The notes: generated from the letters alone by a model not told the origin. DNA of 64,000 bases from Methylobacterium pseudosasicola (GCF_900114535.1 NZ_FOTK01000031.1:1-64000), one strand, 5' to 3'. Shown: positions 54,831 through 64,000, numbered from the stretch's first letter. Made by a program: numbers and translations.

Positions 54831-55463
54831 ATGCTGTCTCACGAGCAGATCTGGAACGCCATCGACCGTCTGGCGGAGCGCCACGGCTATTCCGCCTCCG
54901 GGCTCGCCCGGCGTGCCGGCCTCGACGCCACGAGCTTCAACCGCTCCAAACGGATCGGCGCCGACGGGCGCAAGCGCTGGCCCTCCACGGAATCCGTCTC
55001 GAAAGTCCTGGCCGCCACCGGCGCTAGCCTCGACGAGTTCCTGCGCCTGATCGAGGCTCGCGAGATCCCGGCCCGCACCATGGTGCCGCTGATCGGCCTG
55101 ACCCAGGCCGGGGCCGGGCGCCTGTTCACCGACGAGGGCATGCCCACCGGCGGCGCCGGCTGGGAGGAGATCGAGTTCCCCGATCTCGGCGAGGAGCGCG
55201 CCTTCGCGCTGGAGATCCAGGGCGATTCCATGCAGCCGCTGTTCCGCGACGGCGACGTGCTCATCGTCTCGCCCACCGCCAGCGTGCGCAAGGGCGACCG
55301 CGTCGTAGTGCGCCTCCACGGCGGCGAGGTCCTCGCCAAGGAGTTGAAGCGGCGCACCGCCCGGACCGTGGAGCTGGTCTCGCTCAATCCGGAGCACGAG
55401 GACCGGGTCCTCAACATCGGCGAGGTCGCCTGGATGGCCCGGGTGATGTGGGTCCGGCAGTAG
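54831..55463 (+). CDS. S24 LexA-fold transcriptional repressor
   Basis: A 210-residue regulator with an N-terminal helix-turn-helix (about 5-72; YSASGLARRAGLDATSFNRS) and a C-terminal S24 peptidase domain. The catalytic dyad is Ser133 in QGDSMQP and Lys170 in GEVLAKEL. An Ala-Gly bond in LTQAGAGRLF (about 93-96) fits a self-cleavage site. It is not LexA itself, because its DNA-binding half is of the XRE/Cro type, as in phage-like repressors (HTH plus S24). No phage genes are nearby. It may respond to DNA damage. Confidence 0.87.
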   Translation: MLSHEQIWNAIDRLAERHGYSASGLARRAGLDATSFNRSKRIGADGRKRWPSTESVSKVLAATGASLDEFLRLIEAREIPARTMVPLIGLTQAGAGRLFTDEGMPTGGAGWEEIEFPDLGEERAFALEIQGDSMQPLFRDGDVLIVSPTASVRKGDRVVVRLHGGEVLAKELKRRTARTVELVSLNPEHEDRVLNIGEVAWMARVMWVRQ

Positions 55464-55566
55464 GTCGCCGTCTGAGAACTCACCCGCCACACTTGGCCCG
55501 GCCGCGGTTCGTCGCTATCGCGGGCGTCGTCGCGGGTTTCCCGCACCCGCTCAGCTCGGACGCAGC

Positions 55567-56664
55567 ATGACGCAGCCCGGGACGGATCACGGCGCGGAGG
55601 GTGGGGAGCCGCTCAAGGGCCAGGCCCGCGCGCTCCTCGACGCGCTGCCGACGCCGACGTTTCTCGTCGATGCCCGCGGTCGGATCCGCTACGCCAACCC
55701 GGCCTTCGAACGCCTCACCGGGCATCCGGCCCGGGCTCTGATTGAGCGCGGCCTCGACCTGATCCTGGCGGCCCGCGGGTCGGCGCCTGAGTTTTCAGCG
55801 GCTGCGCCGCAAGAATTCCTGGCTGTGCGGTCCGATGGGAGCAGCTTCTGGGCGAGCCTCACCGTGGGGCGGCTGCCGGATGGCGACGAAAAGCTCTGCC
55901 AGATCCTCGACGTGACCGCGCGGCGCGAGGCCGAGGGCGCCCTGGCGCTGTCGCGGCAGCGCGAGGCCCTGGGGCTGCTGACCAACAGCGTCGCTCACGA
56001 GTTCAACAACTTCCTGCAGATCCTGATCGGCTACATCGACGGCCTGAAGCGCCGGCTGGGCGACCGGCCCGAGCCGTTCATCCAGCGGGCGCTCGTCCGC
56101 TCGGCCGACGCCACCGAGCGGGCCGCGATCCTGACCCGGCAACTCCTGGCCTATTCCCGCCGGATCGCCCCGGACGTGCGGCCGGTGGACCTCGACGCCA
56201 TTGTGGCCGACCTGGCCCAGCGCCTCGCCTCGGACCTGCCGTCCGGGATCCGCCTCGCGGTCAACACCACCCCCGGCCTGCCGCGGGCGATCAGCAACCC
56301 GACGCAGATCGAGTTCGCACTGCGGCATCTGGTCGCCAATGCCTGCGAGGCCATGCCGAGCGGCGGCACCCTGACGCTCTCGACCTTCCGGGTCGATCCG
56401 AACGACCGGGCCATGCACCAGCCTGGGCCGGGCACGGTCGGGATCCGGGTGAGCGATACCGGGACGGGCCTTTCGCCCGAGATGCTGGCCCGGGCGCTGG
56501 CGCCGTTCCAGACCAGCCACGAGGCGGGACGGGGCGCGGGCCTCGCCATCGTCCACGGCTTGATGAAGCGCCAGAACGGCACGATCACCCTGGACAGCCG
56601 GGCCGGGGAGGGGACCGAGGTGCGCCTGGCCTTCCCGGCTGCGCCGGACCGGACGCTGCACTGA
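55567..56664 (+). CDS. PAS-domain histidine kinase without receiver
   Basis: A 365-residue soluble kinase. A PAS domain (about 20-125; LPTPTFLVDARGRIRYANPA) precedes the histidine segment TNSVAHEFNNFLQILIGYID with probable phosphoacceptor His144. The ATPase domain includes NACEAMPSGGTLTLSTF, SDTGTGLSPEML and GRGAGLAIVHG. The family is the AHEFNN group, often hybrid kinases; here no receiver domain is present, and no response regulator is adjacent. It follows the S24 repressor by about 100 bases on the same strand. Confidence 0.88.
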   Translation: MTQPGTDHGAEGGEPLKGQARALLDALPTPTFLVDARGRIRYANPAFERLTGHPARALIERGLDLILAARGSAPEFSAAAPQEFLAVRSDGSSFWASLTVGRLPDGDEKLCQILDVTARREAEGALALSRQREALGLLTNSVAHEFNNFLQILIGYIDGLKRRLGDRPEPFIQRALVRSADATERAAILTRQLLAYSRRIAPDVRPVDLDAIVADLAQRLASDLPSGIRLAVNTTPGLPRAISNPTQIEFALRHLVANACEAMPSGGTLTLSTFRVDPNDRAMHQPGPGTVGIRVSDTGTGLSPEMLARALAPFQTSHEAGRGAGLAIVHGLMKRQNGTITLDSRAGEGTEVRLAFPAAPDRTLH

Positions 56665-56788
56665 GGCCACGATCCGCGACAAACGTCATCGCGGCGTCGA
56701 GAGACGCGGACTAAAACCCGCGCTGATCCGTCACCATATAATCGTCGGCGGCTTCCGCCACTTGGTTCTCGTCCTCAGAGGCGCGTAC

Positions 56789-57760
56789 ATGCTCACCCAA
56801 TTCTCGCGCCGTCGGCGCACGGCCGCCTTCCTGGCGCTGGCCGCTGCCCTGACCGTCGCGGCCCCCGTCGCAGAAGCCCGTCCGGGCGGCGGCGGATCCT
56901 TCGGTTCGCGCGGCTCGCGGACCTACACGGCCCCCTCGGCCACGCCGACGGCGCCAGGCGGCGGCATGACCATGCAGCGGTCGCAGACCGCGCCGTCCCC
57001 CGGCATGTCCAATCCCGGCATGCAGGCGCCGGCCGCGCCGGGGCGTCGCTTCGGCGGCGGCTTCTTCGCAGGCCTGCTCGGCGCCGGCCTGCTCGGCGCC
57101 CTGCTGGGCGGCGGCTTCTTCGGCGGTCTCGGCGGCCTCGCCTCGATGATCGGCCTGCTGTTCCAGGTCGGCCTCGTGGTGCTCGTCGTCATGCTCGCGG
57201 TGCGGTTCTTCCGCCGCCGCCGCAGCGAGCCGGCCGGCGCCGGCGCGCCCTACGCTCGCTCGACCCTCGACGGCGGCCCGAACCCGGGCGGTCCGATGGG
57301 CGGCCCGGCCCCGGCGGCCGGCGGCTCCTTCGGCGGCGCGCGCCCGGTGCAGACCCGCAAGGTCGAGATCGGCCCGGCCGATTACCAGGCGTTCGAGCGC
57401 CTGCTCGGCGACATCCAGGATGCCTATTCCCGCGAGGATCGCGTGACCCTGGGTAACCTGTCGACGCCCGAGATGGCCGGCTACTTCGACGAGGAGCTGC
57501 GCAACAACGCCGCGCAGGGCGTGATCAACAAGATCACGGACGTGAAGCTGCTGCAGGGCGACCTCGCGGAAGCCTGGGGCGAGGACCGTACCGACTACGC
57601 CACCGTGGCGATGCGCTACGCCCTCAAGGACGTCATGGTCGACCGCGCCAGCGGCCGGGTCGTGAAGACCGAGCCGGCCCCGGAGGCGACGGAGCTCTGG
57701 ACCTTCCAGCGCCAGCCCGGCCGCGGCTGGGTGCTCTCGGCGATCCAGCAGACCCGTTGA
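56789..57760 (+). CDS. Tim44-like inner-membrane or exported protein
   Basis: A 323-residue protein with an N-terminal signal segment (RRRRTAAFLALAAALTVAAP), a long Gly/Pro/Ser-rich stretch, and a hydrophobic, glycine-rich membrane part ending in QVGLVVLVVMLAVRFFRRRR (about 130-155). A C-terminal Tim44-like domain (about 190-323; VEIGPADYQAFERLLGDIQD, TDVKLLQGDLAEAWGEDRTD) ends it. Bacterial Tim44-domain proteins are common in alphaproteobacteria and of unknown function. A stem-loop terminator follows. Confidence 0.85.
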   Translation: MLTQFSRRRRTAAFLALAAALTVAAPVAEARPGGGGSFGSRGSRTYTAPSATPTAPGGGMTMQRSQTAPSPGMSNPGMQAPAAPGRRFGGGFFAGLLGAGLLGALLGGGFFGGLGGLASMIGLLFQVGLVVLVVMLAVRFFRRRRSEPAGAGAPYARSTLDGGPNPGGPMGGPAPAAGGSFGGARPVQTRKVEIGPADYQAFERLLGDIQDAYSREDRVTLGNLSTPEMAGYFDEELRNNAAQGVINKITDVKLLQGDLAEAWGEDRTDYATVAMRYALKDVMVDRASGRVVKTEPAPEATELWTFQRQPGRGWVLSAIQQTR

Positions 57761-57807
57761 TTTTGGGACTTGGCGTCCCGGCCGCTGAGGCCGGGGCGCC
57801 GTTTTCG

Positions 57808-57842
57808 AGCCGGCGCCGTTTCCGCGGTGCCGGCTTTTTTTA
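57808..57842 (+). terminator. rho-independent terminator after the Tim44-like gene
   Basis: AGCCGGCGCCG pairs with CGGTGCCGGCT (11 pairs, one of them G-T) around a TTTCCG loop, followed by a run of seven T residues. It lies about 50 bases past the stop. Confidence 0.92.
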
Positions 57843-57928
57843 TGCGTGAAAGCCGCCGATTTTGGGGACGCAGCGTTTCCCACCATCGTCGATCGGTCCA
57901 CGATGTGGTCGGCGCTCGAACGCAAAAA

Positions 57929-58044
57929 CCGTCATTCCGGGGCCGCGAAGCGGAGCCCGGAATCCAGAACCGCAAGCTGAGCAAGACCTTGCACGGTCGG
58001 CGGCTCTGGATTCCGGGCTCGCCTGCGGCGCCCCGGAATGACGG
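57929..58044. repeat. inverted repeat element, family D
   Basis: The arms start CCGTCATTCCGGGGCCGCGA (57929) and, inverted, end at 58044 (GGCGCCCCGGAATGACGG). They match over about 40 bases, with changes concentrated in the middle. A different family from the CGTCATTGCGAG repeat at 52666, though both begin CCGTCATT. Confidence 0.82.
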
Positions 58045-58097
58045 GGTGGCGGCCCAAGCCGCAGCGCGCTCGATGAACGCCTGACCGATAGACGGAG

Positions 58098-58952
58098 TTA
58101 CCGTCCGCGCTGCGCATCCCACAGGTTCGCCAGGGTGACGAACCCCGCCACCGGCACCTCCTCGGCCCGGGCCGTCTCCAGGATCTCGGCGGCCGCGAGC
58201 AGCGCCCCCGGCTCGGGCGTCAGCGCCTTGAGGCTCTGGCGCAGCATCTTGCGGCGCTGGCCGAACGCCGCCCGGGTGACGGCTTCGAGGGCGCCGGCCC
58301 GGCAGGGCAGGGGCCGCGCCCGAGGCACCAGCCGCACCACGCTGGACGTGACCTTGGGCGGCGGCACGAAAGCCGAGGGGCTCACGTCGAACAGGATGTC
58401 GGCTTCGGTGCGCCAGCCGCACAGCACGCCGAGCCGGCCGTAATCGGCCCGGGTCTCCGGCCCCGCGACGATGCGCTCGGCGACCTCGCGCTGGAACATC
58501 AGCACCGCCTGATCCCACCACGGCGGCCAGGCCTCGCCGTCGAGCCAGCCGGTGAGCAGCGCTGTGCCGACATTGTAGGGCAGATTCGCAACGATCCGGG
58601 CCGGCCCGTCGCCGATCAGCGGTCGCGGATCGAAGGCCAGCGCGTCGGCATCGACCACCTCCAGCCGGCCGGGATAATGCGCGGCGATCTCGGCCAGAGC
58701 CGGTAGGGCGCGGGGATCGCGCTCGATCGCCACGACCCGGGCCGCACCCTCGGCGAGCAGCGCCCGGGTCAGGCCGCCGGGTCCGGGGCCGACCTCCACC
58801 ACGGTGACGCCTTCGAGGGGCCCCGCCGACCGGGCGATCCGCCCCGTCAGGTTGAGATCGTACAAAAAGTTCTGGCCGAGGGCTTTCTTGGGTTCCAGCC
58901 CGTGCCGGGCGACGACCTCGCGCAGGGGCGGCAGCCCGTCTCCATTGCTCAC
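58098..58952 (-). CDS. rsmA: 16S rRNA dimethyladenosine transferase
   Basis: RsmA (KsgA) dimethylates A1518 and A1519 of 16S rRNA with SAM. The 284 residues carry [15 protein letters not shown] near the start, the SAM loop [16 protein letters not shown] (about 50-65), [17 protein letters not shown] and the catalytic NLPYNVGT. The GTG at 58952 overlaps the pdxA stop (GTGA). Two-gene order pdxA-rsmA is standard. Confidence 0.95.
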   Translation of the reverse strand: MSNGDGLPPLREVVARHGLEPKKALGQNFLYDLNLTGRIARSAGPLEGVTVVEVGPGPGGLTRALLAEGAARVVAIERDPRALPALAEIAAHYPGRLEVVDADALAFDPRPLIGDGPARIVANLPYNVGTALLTGWLDGEAWPPWWDQAVLMFQREVAERIVAGPETRADYGRLGVLCGWRTEADILFDVSPSAFVPPPKVTSSVVRLVPRARPLPCRAGALEAVTRAAFGQRRKMLRQSLKALTPEPGALLAAAEILETARAEEVPVAGFVTLANLWDAQRGR

Positions 58953-60067
58953 AGCTCGTCCTCGGCGTCGAAATGCTTGGCGCCCGACGCGCGCGGCCGT
59001 CCGGCATAGATGCTGAACGGGATGATCTCGGCGCCCCCCGGCCCCGGGGCGGTGCGGGCGGCTTCGGTGGCGGCGAGGCGCTCGGCCAGCCGCAGGGCGG
59101 CGATCAGGCTGTCGGGCCGGGCAACACCGGTCCCGGCGATGTCGAAGGCGGTGCCGTGATCGGGCGAGGTCCGCACGAAGGGTAGCCCGAGGGTGACGTT
59201 GACGCCGTCGTCGAACGCGATGGTCTTGATCGGGATCAGCGCCTGATCGTGGGTCGGCGCCAGGGCGACGTCGTAGGTCGCCCGGGCCCGGGCGTGGAAC
59301 AGGGTGTCGGCGGGAAGCGGCCCGCGGATGTCGAGGCCGGCGGCGCGCAGCCGCGCCACCGCGGGGGCGAGCACGTCGCGGTCCTCGTGGCCGATCGTCC
59401 CGGCCTCGCCGGCATGGGGGTTGAGCCCCGCGAGCACAAGGCGCGGCTCCGGCAGGCCGAACCGGTCGCGCAGGTCTCGGGCGACGATCCGGGCGGTCTC
59501 CTCCACCAGCTCCTGGGTGAGCAGGTCCGGCACGTCCTTCAGCGGCACGTGGATCGTCACCGGCACGACGGCGAGATCCGCGCTCCAGATCATCATCACC
59601 GGGCGCGGCGGCGTGCGGCCGGGCGGTACCGAGAGGGCGGCCAGGAACTCGGTATGGCCGGGATGGGCAAAGCCCGCCCGGGTCAGCACGAACTTGGCGA
59701 TCGGGTTGGTCACCACCGCGCTGGCGCGCTTGGCCGCGACGAAGGCCACTGCGGCGGTGATCGACTCGATCACCGCCCCGGCATTGGCGGAATCCGGCGC
59801 CCCGGGCTCGGCGGAGACTTTGGCGCCGCTCGGCAGCGGCACCACGGGCAGCGCGCGGGGAAAGACCTCGGCGGCGGTCTCGGGATCGACTTCGGCCACG
59901 GGCACCAGCCGGTTCAGGCGGTTGGCCAGGCGCTCGATGAAATCCGGATCGGCCACCAGGAAGAACGGCGGCAGCGGATCCGCGCCGCCGCGCCCGAGCC
60001 AGGCGCTGAGCGCCAGCTCCGGGCCGATCCCGGCCGGGTCTCCAAGGGTGAGGGCGAGAGGCGGCAT
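58949..60067 (-). CDS. pdxA: 4-hydroxythreonine-4-phosphate dehydrogenase
   Basis: PdxA oxidises 4-phosphohydroxy-L-threonine in vitamin B6 synthesis, using NAD(P)+ and a divalent metal. From the ATG at 60067 there are 372 residues. Motifs are [16 protein letters not shown] at the start, [45 protein letters not shown] and [20 protein letters not shown] with the metal His residues. The open frame continues upstream through the family B repeat, which is not part of the gene. rsmA is coupled downstream. Confidence 0.93.
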   Translation of the reverse strand: MPPLALTLGDPAGIGPELALSAWLGRGGADPLPPFFLVADPDFIERLANRLNRLVPVAEVDPETAAEVFPRALPVVPLPSGAKVSAEPGAPDSANAGAVIESITAAVAFVAAKRASAVVTNPIAKFVLTRAGFAHPGHTEFLAALSVPPGRTPPRPVMMIWSADLAVVPVTIHVPLKDVPDLLTQELVEETARIVARDLRDRFGLPEPRLVLAGLNPHAGEAGTIGHEDRDVLAPAVARLRAAGLDIRGPLPADTLFHARARATYDVALAPTHDQALIPIKTIAFDDGVNVTLGLPFVRTSPDHGTAFDIAGTGVARPDSLIAALRLAERLAATEAARTAPGPGGAEIIPFSIYAGRPRASGAKHFDAEDEL

Positions 60068-60380
60068 TGCGGGTCTATAGCGCCGGCGGGGCCGGGGCGC
60101 ATCCTTTTGGCAGGGGTGATGGCGCCTCACGCTTGGCCGGCGAGTTTTGCAATCGAGGCGCGTCTCCCTCCCCCCTCTGCGGGGGAGGGTGAGCCGGCCG
60201 TCAGGCCGGGTCGGGAGAGGGGAGCGGCGGTGCAGGATCGGGCTTCGCCCGTCATGCCGGTCGCGCGCTTTCCTGAACCCGGGTACCCCTCTCCCGACCC
60301 CTGCTGACGCAGGGGCCACCCTCCCCCGCAGAGGGGGGAGGGAAGGCGTGCGTTAAGTCGGGGCTGGGTCCCCCAAAAAA
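60068..60380. other. gap between lptD and pdxA with family B repeat
   Basis: These 313 bases hold only the family B palindrome (60166-60342). surA, which usually lies between lptD and pdxA in this gene order, is absent, and no remnant of it is recognisable. Confidence 0.6.
60166..60342. repeat. palindromic repeat element, family B copy 2
   Basis: The outer arms CCCTCCCCCCTCTGCGGGGG (60166 onward) and GCAGAGGGGGGAGGG (to 60342) and the GGCCGTCAGGCCGGGTCGGG core match the copy inside the helicase gene (30350-30512). This one is intergenic. Confidence 0.88.
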
Positions 60381-62972
60381 CTACCGCACCGTCGCGATGC
60401 CGTCCGCGGTGGTGGCGGTGCCGACGTTCTGGCGGAGATCCGCCTCGCCCAGGGTCTTCAGCTCGAGGCGGAGCAGCACAGTCTGGTTGCGCTCGCGCAC
60501 GCCCGTCGCGGTGGCGATCGGCGAGTTGATGTAGTTGAGCGAGATGGTCGTGCACTCGTCCTGGTAGCCGCCGCCGAAGCTCGCGCCCGAGAGGTAGAAC
60601 CGGCCCGGGTTCTCGTAGGTCGGGACCGTGCCGATCGGGTTGGACAGGTAGGACGACAGGGCGTCCGTGTAGGTGTTACGCACGTCGAGATAGTGCGTGA
60701 GGTCCACCAGCAACGAGCCCGAGATGAACCAGTTCGGCGTGATGTTGTAGGTGGCGGTGGCGGTCACGCCCTCGCGATAGTGGCTGTAGCCGAGCAGCGG
60801 CTGCGCCTCGTAATACGAGTAGAAGGCCGAGACCGTGAGCGGCAGGAACGGCGCGAACCGCGCCGTGGCGCCGGTCTCCAGCCGGGCGACGTGGAAATCC
60901 GCCTGGTTGAACCGCGCCCGGGTGATGAAGGTGATGTTCTGGTTCGGCGAGACCTGGAACCGCCCGACGAAATCGGAGCGTTGCGTTTCCAGCCCGGAAT
61001 CCAGCCCGACATTGGCGATGTCGCCCCGGCGGAACGAGTTCACGCCGGCGAGCTGGATGGACTCGCCGAACATCACGTTCGTGTACCAGCCGGACGGCGT
61101 GACCACGGAATACTGGCCGCCGAGATTGGTGCGGACGCCGCCCTCGACCCGGTCGTAGCCGGAGAACTTGTCCCACTCGAACAGCGAGGTGTCGTCGAAC
61201 ACCAGGCTCTGGGCGTCCTCGTTCGGCAGGCGGCCGATCCGGGTCTCGGACGGGCGCGCGATGATCTGGGCGATCGGCTCCAGGGTGTGGACGCCGAGCG
61301 CGCCGAAATTGGCGACGAACGGATAGCGGTAATCGAGCCCGATCGCCGGCATCACCCGGCCGGCGAAGCCGTCGTCGATCTTGGCGACCTGGGGGGCGAG
61401 GTCGTTCTGGTAGCCGGAGAAACTCGGATTGGTGAAGAACGCGTCGGTGCGCAGATACGCGAACGGCGTGAACTTCTGGCCCCACTCGTCGATGAAGCTC
61501 CGGCGCCAGGACAGCTCGGCGGAGGCCCGGGTGTTGGTGCCGGCGAGCCCGTCGATCGCGCATAGGCCGCGCTGGAAGTAGGTGCAGGTCTGGTAGAGCG
61601 GGAAGCTGACGCCGTTCACGCTCGGCGCGAACAGGTAGCTCGACGTGCGGGGCAGGCCCTGGAACTGGGTGGTCTCGCGGGTCAGGCTGGTGATGTTGGC
61701 CTGGAACCGGACCTCGCCGCCGATCTCGGCCGGCCCGTTGACGCGCTTGTCGTAGTCGATCACCGGCGCGACCACCGGCTGCTGCTTCTGCCAGTCGAAG
61801 CTCGACAGGCCCTTGAAGTAGTAGCCGCGCGCCTCGAACCACGAGCGGTCGCCCTGGCCGACCAGGTAGGCGGTCGAGGTCGCCTCGCGGAAATAATCCG
61901 TCGTGATGTTCTGGTTGCGGATCCGGTAATTGTCGAGGAACCACTTGTCGGTGACGCCGACGAGGTCCCAGCCGGTCCGCCACCGGTCGTTGATGTAGAA
62001 CCGCCCCTGCGATTCCACCGAGCCGCGGAAGTCGCGCTCGCCGGCGCCGAGCGGGCTCGGCAGGAAGGCTGAGGGCGTCGTCTGCGAGATGCCCGACAAG
62101 CGGATGTTGTAGAAGCCGTTGTCGATCCGCTGGCGGAACTCGGCCTGGCCGAGCACGCCCTGGCGGCTGAGCAGCGTCGGGGTGATGGTCAGGTCGTAGT
62201 TCGGCGCGAGGTTGATGAAGTACGGCAGCGACACGCCCCGGCCCAAGGCCGTGGTCGAGATGAAGCGCGGCGTCAGGAAGCCGGTCTTGCGCCGCACGGT
62301 CGGGTCGGCGGCCTCGAAATAGGGCAGGTACGCCACCGGGATCCCAGCGATCTCCAGGGTGGAATCGTCGAAGTAGATCGTGTGGGTCTCGTTGTCGTGG
62401 ATGATCTTCTTGGCGCGGATCTGCCAGAGCGGCGGCGTCTCCGGGTTGTCCTTGCACGGCTCGCAGGCGGTGTAGCTGCCGGCCTCGAAGCTGGTCTGCT
62501 CGCCGTTCAGGCGCTCGGCCCGGGGCGCGGAGAAGCGCGTCCGCACCGTCTCGGTGCGCCGCTCCACCGTCTGCTGGCCGCGGAAGGCGTCGATGAATCC
62601 GGTCTTGAAGTCGTCGCTCAGCTCCATGCGCTCGCCAGTCACGACGCCGCCATCGGCCTCGGTGAGGCGGACATTGCCCTCGGCGAAGACCCGGCCGGTG
62701 CCGCGGTCGTAGCGCACGCTGTCGGCCTGGAGGGTCCGCGGGCCGTAATGCAGCTCGGCATTGCCCCGGGCGGTGACCGTGTTGTGGTCGTTGTCGTAGA
62801 TCAGCTCGCCGGCCTCGACGAGCAGCTTGTCGCCGGGCTTGCCGAGCTTGGGCGCGGCCATACCCTGGGCATGCGCCGAGACGCCCCCGGCCAGCGGCGC
62901 GGCGAGCGCCAGCGCAGCCAGGAGGGCCGTCTTCCGCAGGATGTGGGCGACCTTACGCAACGCGCGACCCAA
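60381..62972 (-). CDS. lptD: LPS-assembly outer-membrane protein LptD
   Basis: LptD inserts lipopolysaccharide into the outer membrane. The 863 residues begin with a signal peptide (about 10-36, ILRKTALLAALALAAPLAGG), then an LptA-like OstA_N domain (about 45-155; AGELIYDNDHNTVTARGNAE). A long beta-barrel follows, with many alternating strands and cysteines (CEPCKDN near 173, CTYFQRGLC near 465) that may form the known disulfides. The first codon is TTG at 62972; a second TTG 12 bases on is the alternative. It is downstream of lptG. Confidence 0.94.
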   Translation of the reverse strand: MGRALRKVAHILRKTALLAALALAAPLAGGVSAHAQGMAAPKLGKPGDKLLVEAGELIYDNDHNTVTARGNAELHYGPRTLQADSVRYDRGTGRVFAEGNVRLTEADGGVVTGERMELSDDFKTGFIDAFRGQQTVERRTETVRTRFSAPRAERLNGEQTSFEAGSYTACEPCKDNPETPPLWQIRAKKIIHDNETHTIYFDDSTLEIAGIPVAYLPYFEAADPTVRRKTGFLTPRFISTTALGRGVSLPYFINLAPNYDLTITPTLLSRQGVLGQAEFRQRIDNGFYNIRLSGISQTTPSAFLPSPLGAGERDFRGSVESQGRFYINDRWRTGWDLVGVTDKWFLDNYRIRNQNITTDYFREATSTAYLVGQGDRSWFEARGYYFKGLSSFDWQKQQPVVAPVIDYDKRVNGPAEIGGEVRFQANITSLTRETTQFQGLPRTSSYLFAPSVNGVSFPLYQTCTYFQRGLCAIDGLAGTNTRASAELSWRRSFIDEWGQKFTPFAYLRTDAFFTNPSFSGYQNDLAPQVAKIDDGFAGRVMPAIGLDYRYPFVANFGALGVHTLEPIAQIIARPSETRIGRLPNEDAQSLVFDDTSLFEWDKFSGYDRVEGGVRTNLGGQYSVVTPSGWYTNVMFGESIQLAGVNSFRRGDIANVGLDSGLETQRSDFVGRFQVSPNQNITFITRARFNQADFHVARLETGATARFAPFLPLTVSAFYSYYEAQPLLGYSHYREGVTATATYNITPNWFISGSLLVDLTHYLDVRNTYTDALSSYLSNPIGTVPTYENPGRFYLSGASFGGGYQDECTTISLNYINSPIATATGVRERNQTVLLRLELKTLGEADLRQNVGTATTADGIATVR

Positions 62973-63038
62973 CCCCTGTGACGTAATCCGCCACGAACCT
63001 CACACACCCGTCTCCCGTCCCGCGATGGCTTGCGGGCG

Positions 63039-64000
63039 TCAGCCGTCTTCCTGGTACAGAAGCGTAAGCGTACCGAGAAGACTGCCTACCACGGCCGGGA
63101 ACCAGGCCGCCACCGGTGCGGCGACGAGTCCGGACGCGCCGAGCCCCTCCATGACCTGCCGGACCACGTAGAGGGCGAAGCCCGCCGCCACACCGCCGAG
63201 GACGAGTTTACCGACCCCACCAAAGCGGAAGAACCGTAAGGAAACGGTTGCAGCGACGATCACCATAGCCAGGAACAGGACCGGTCGAGCCCACAGGACA
63301 TCGTACTGAAGACGGTATCGGGTGGCGTCGAGACCGGCCCGTTCGGTCCGCGCGATGGTTGTGGGAAGTTGCCAGAAAGGCACAGATTCCGGAGGGGTGA
63401 AGCGCTGCCGGACCTGCCCGAGGTCGAGGTTCGACGCGATCAGGTAGGTGTCGAACGACTCAGGCGGGGCGTCGGGGGCGAGGACGCGGGCGTCCGACAG
63501 CTCCCAGTAGCCGTCATGGAGCGTCGCCCGGGCCGCGACGATCTGCTCGGCGAACTTGCCGGCCTCGTCGAAGGTGAAGACCGAGACGCCGGCGAGCGTT
63601 GTCGTGCCCTCGATGGCGGTCTCGGCCCGGATGATCGCCTCGCCGTCGAGGCCGCGCTGGCGGATCCAGAGATCCTTGCCGGAGCCGGCCTTGGTCGACT
63701 TGGCAAAGATCTTGGCCTCGATCTCGGTGGAGCGCTGCTTCAGCAGGGCCGAGACCGGGTTGTAGATCCCGACCGCCACCGCCCCGAGCGCCAGGGCCAC
63801 GAAGAAGCCGGGCTGCAGGAACTGCCAGGCCGAGATCCCGGCCGCCCGGGCGACCACCAGCTCCAACTTGCGCGAGAGCTGGAGCAGGGCGGCCATCGAG
63901 CCGAACAGGACCGCGAAGGGCAATACGCCCTCGGCCACCGCGGGGGTGCGATAGAGCGACAGCTGCGCCATCAGCCCGGTGGAGGCGCCCTCGGCCTCGC
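63039..64000 (-). CDS. lptG: LPS export permease LptG, 5' truncated by the window edge
   Basis: LptG is a membrane subunit of the LptB2FGC transporter. The visible part runs off the window at 64000; 319 C-terminal residues are seen. It has two N-terminal hydrophobic segments (EGVLPFAVLFGSMAALLQLS, and FVALALGAVAVGIYNPVSALL), a large periplasmic beta-jellyroll domain (about 80-240) and membrane helices near the end (PVLFLAMVIVAATVSL, KLVLGGVAAGFALYVVRQVM, PAVVGSLLGTLTLLY). LptF normally lies further upstream, outside the window. lptD starts 66 bases later. Confidence 0.93.
   Translation of the reverse strand, partial: EAEGASTGLMAQLSLYRTPAVAEGVLPFAVLFGSMAALLQLSRKLELVVARAAGISAWQFLQPGFFVALALGAVAVGIYNPVSALLKQRSTEIEAKIFAKSTKAGSGKDLWIRQRGLDGEAIIRAETAIEGTTTLAGVSVFTFDEAGKFAEQIVAARATLHDGYWELSDARVLAPDAPPESFDTYLIASNLDLGQVRQRFTPPESVPFWQLPTTIARTERAGLDATRYRLQYDVLWARPVLFLAMVIVAATVSLRFFRFGGVGKLVLGGVAAGFALYVVRQVMEGLGASGLVAAPVAAWFPAVVGSLLGTLTLLYQEDG

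Larger units (their letters stand above)
57761..58097. other. intergenic region between convergent genes
   Basis: These 337 bases lie between the Tim44-like gene and the rsmA stop. They contain the terminator at 57808-57842 and the family D inverted repeat at 57929-58044, and no gene. Confidence 0.6.

Overview
The window is high-GC alphaproteobacterial DNA, almost certainly from a Methylobacterium (Methylorubrum-type) methylotroph. The evidence is a pqqA-pqqB-pqqCD-pqqE cluster with the C/D fusion typical of that genus, next to the full tetrahydromethanopterin (H4MPT)/methylofuran formaldehyde-oxidation island (fhcCDAB, RFAP synthase, mtdB, mch, fae). A YdeP-type molybdopterin oxidoreductase matching FDH4 of M. 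extorquens also lies further along.

Layout. 1-2.3 kb: folate genes folP-folB-folK. 2-6.5 kb: the PQQ cluster on the minus strand, running from pqqA to pqqE and then into two exported proteins of unknown function that are translationally coupled to pqqE. 6.6-9.3 kb: an OmpR-type two-component pair with a small exported protein. 9.4-13.9 kb: fhcBADC on the minus strand. 14.1-21.0 kb, plus strand: RFAP synthase, mtdB, an ATP-grasp gene, mch, a RimK-like ligase, a CitG-like gene and fae, closed by a strong terminator. 21.4-25.5 kb: prephenate dehydrogenase, groESL under a CIRCE element, and CorA. 25.7-35.6 kb: a soluble chemoreceptor, a DUF3455 protein, an esterase/Lhr-helicase/PdeM operon, a MATE exporter and a CitE-like malyl-CoA thioesterase.

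35.6-48.3 kb is an accessory-looking patch: a Tat-exported beta-lactamase-fold hydrolase, a NarL-type two-component system, an alpha/beta hydrolase of lower GC, a divergent MFS/LysR pair, a GFA-family protein, a transposase scrap, motAB, a possibly frameshifted PhyH dioxygenase, a GlxA-type regulator and a rhodanese. 48.4-52.5 kb has two VOC proteins, an AHSA1 protein and the FDH4-like pair. 52.8-64 kb is core: pyrD, DUF952, a LexA-fold repressor, a PAS histidine kinase, a Tim44-like protein, and the rsmA-pdxA-lptD-lptG block, where surA is missing from its usual place.

How the genes work together. PQQ made by the pqq genes is the cofactor of periplasmic methanol dehydrogenase. Formaldehyde is condensed with H4MPT by Fae, oxidised by MtdB, hydrolysed by Mch and released as formate by the Fhc complex. 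FDH4 can then oxidise formate to CO2. The unnamed ATP-grasp and CitG-like genes in the island are likely cofactor-biosynthesis steps.

Four families of intergenic palindromic repeats are scattered through the window. One copy sits in frame inside the Lhr-like helicase gene. Several genes appear to use TTG or CTG starts.
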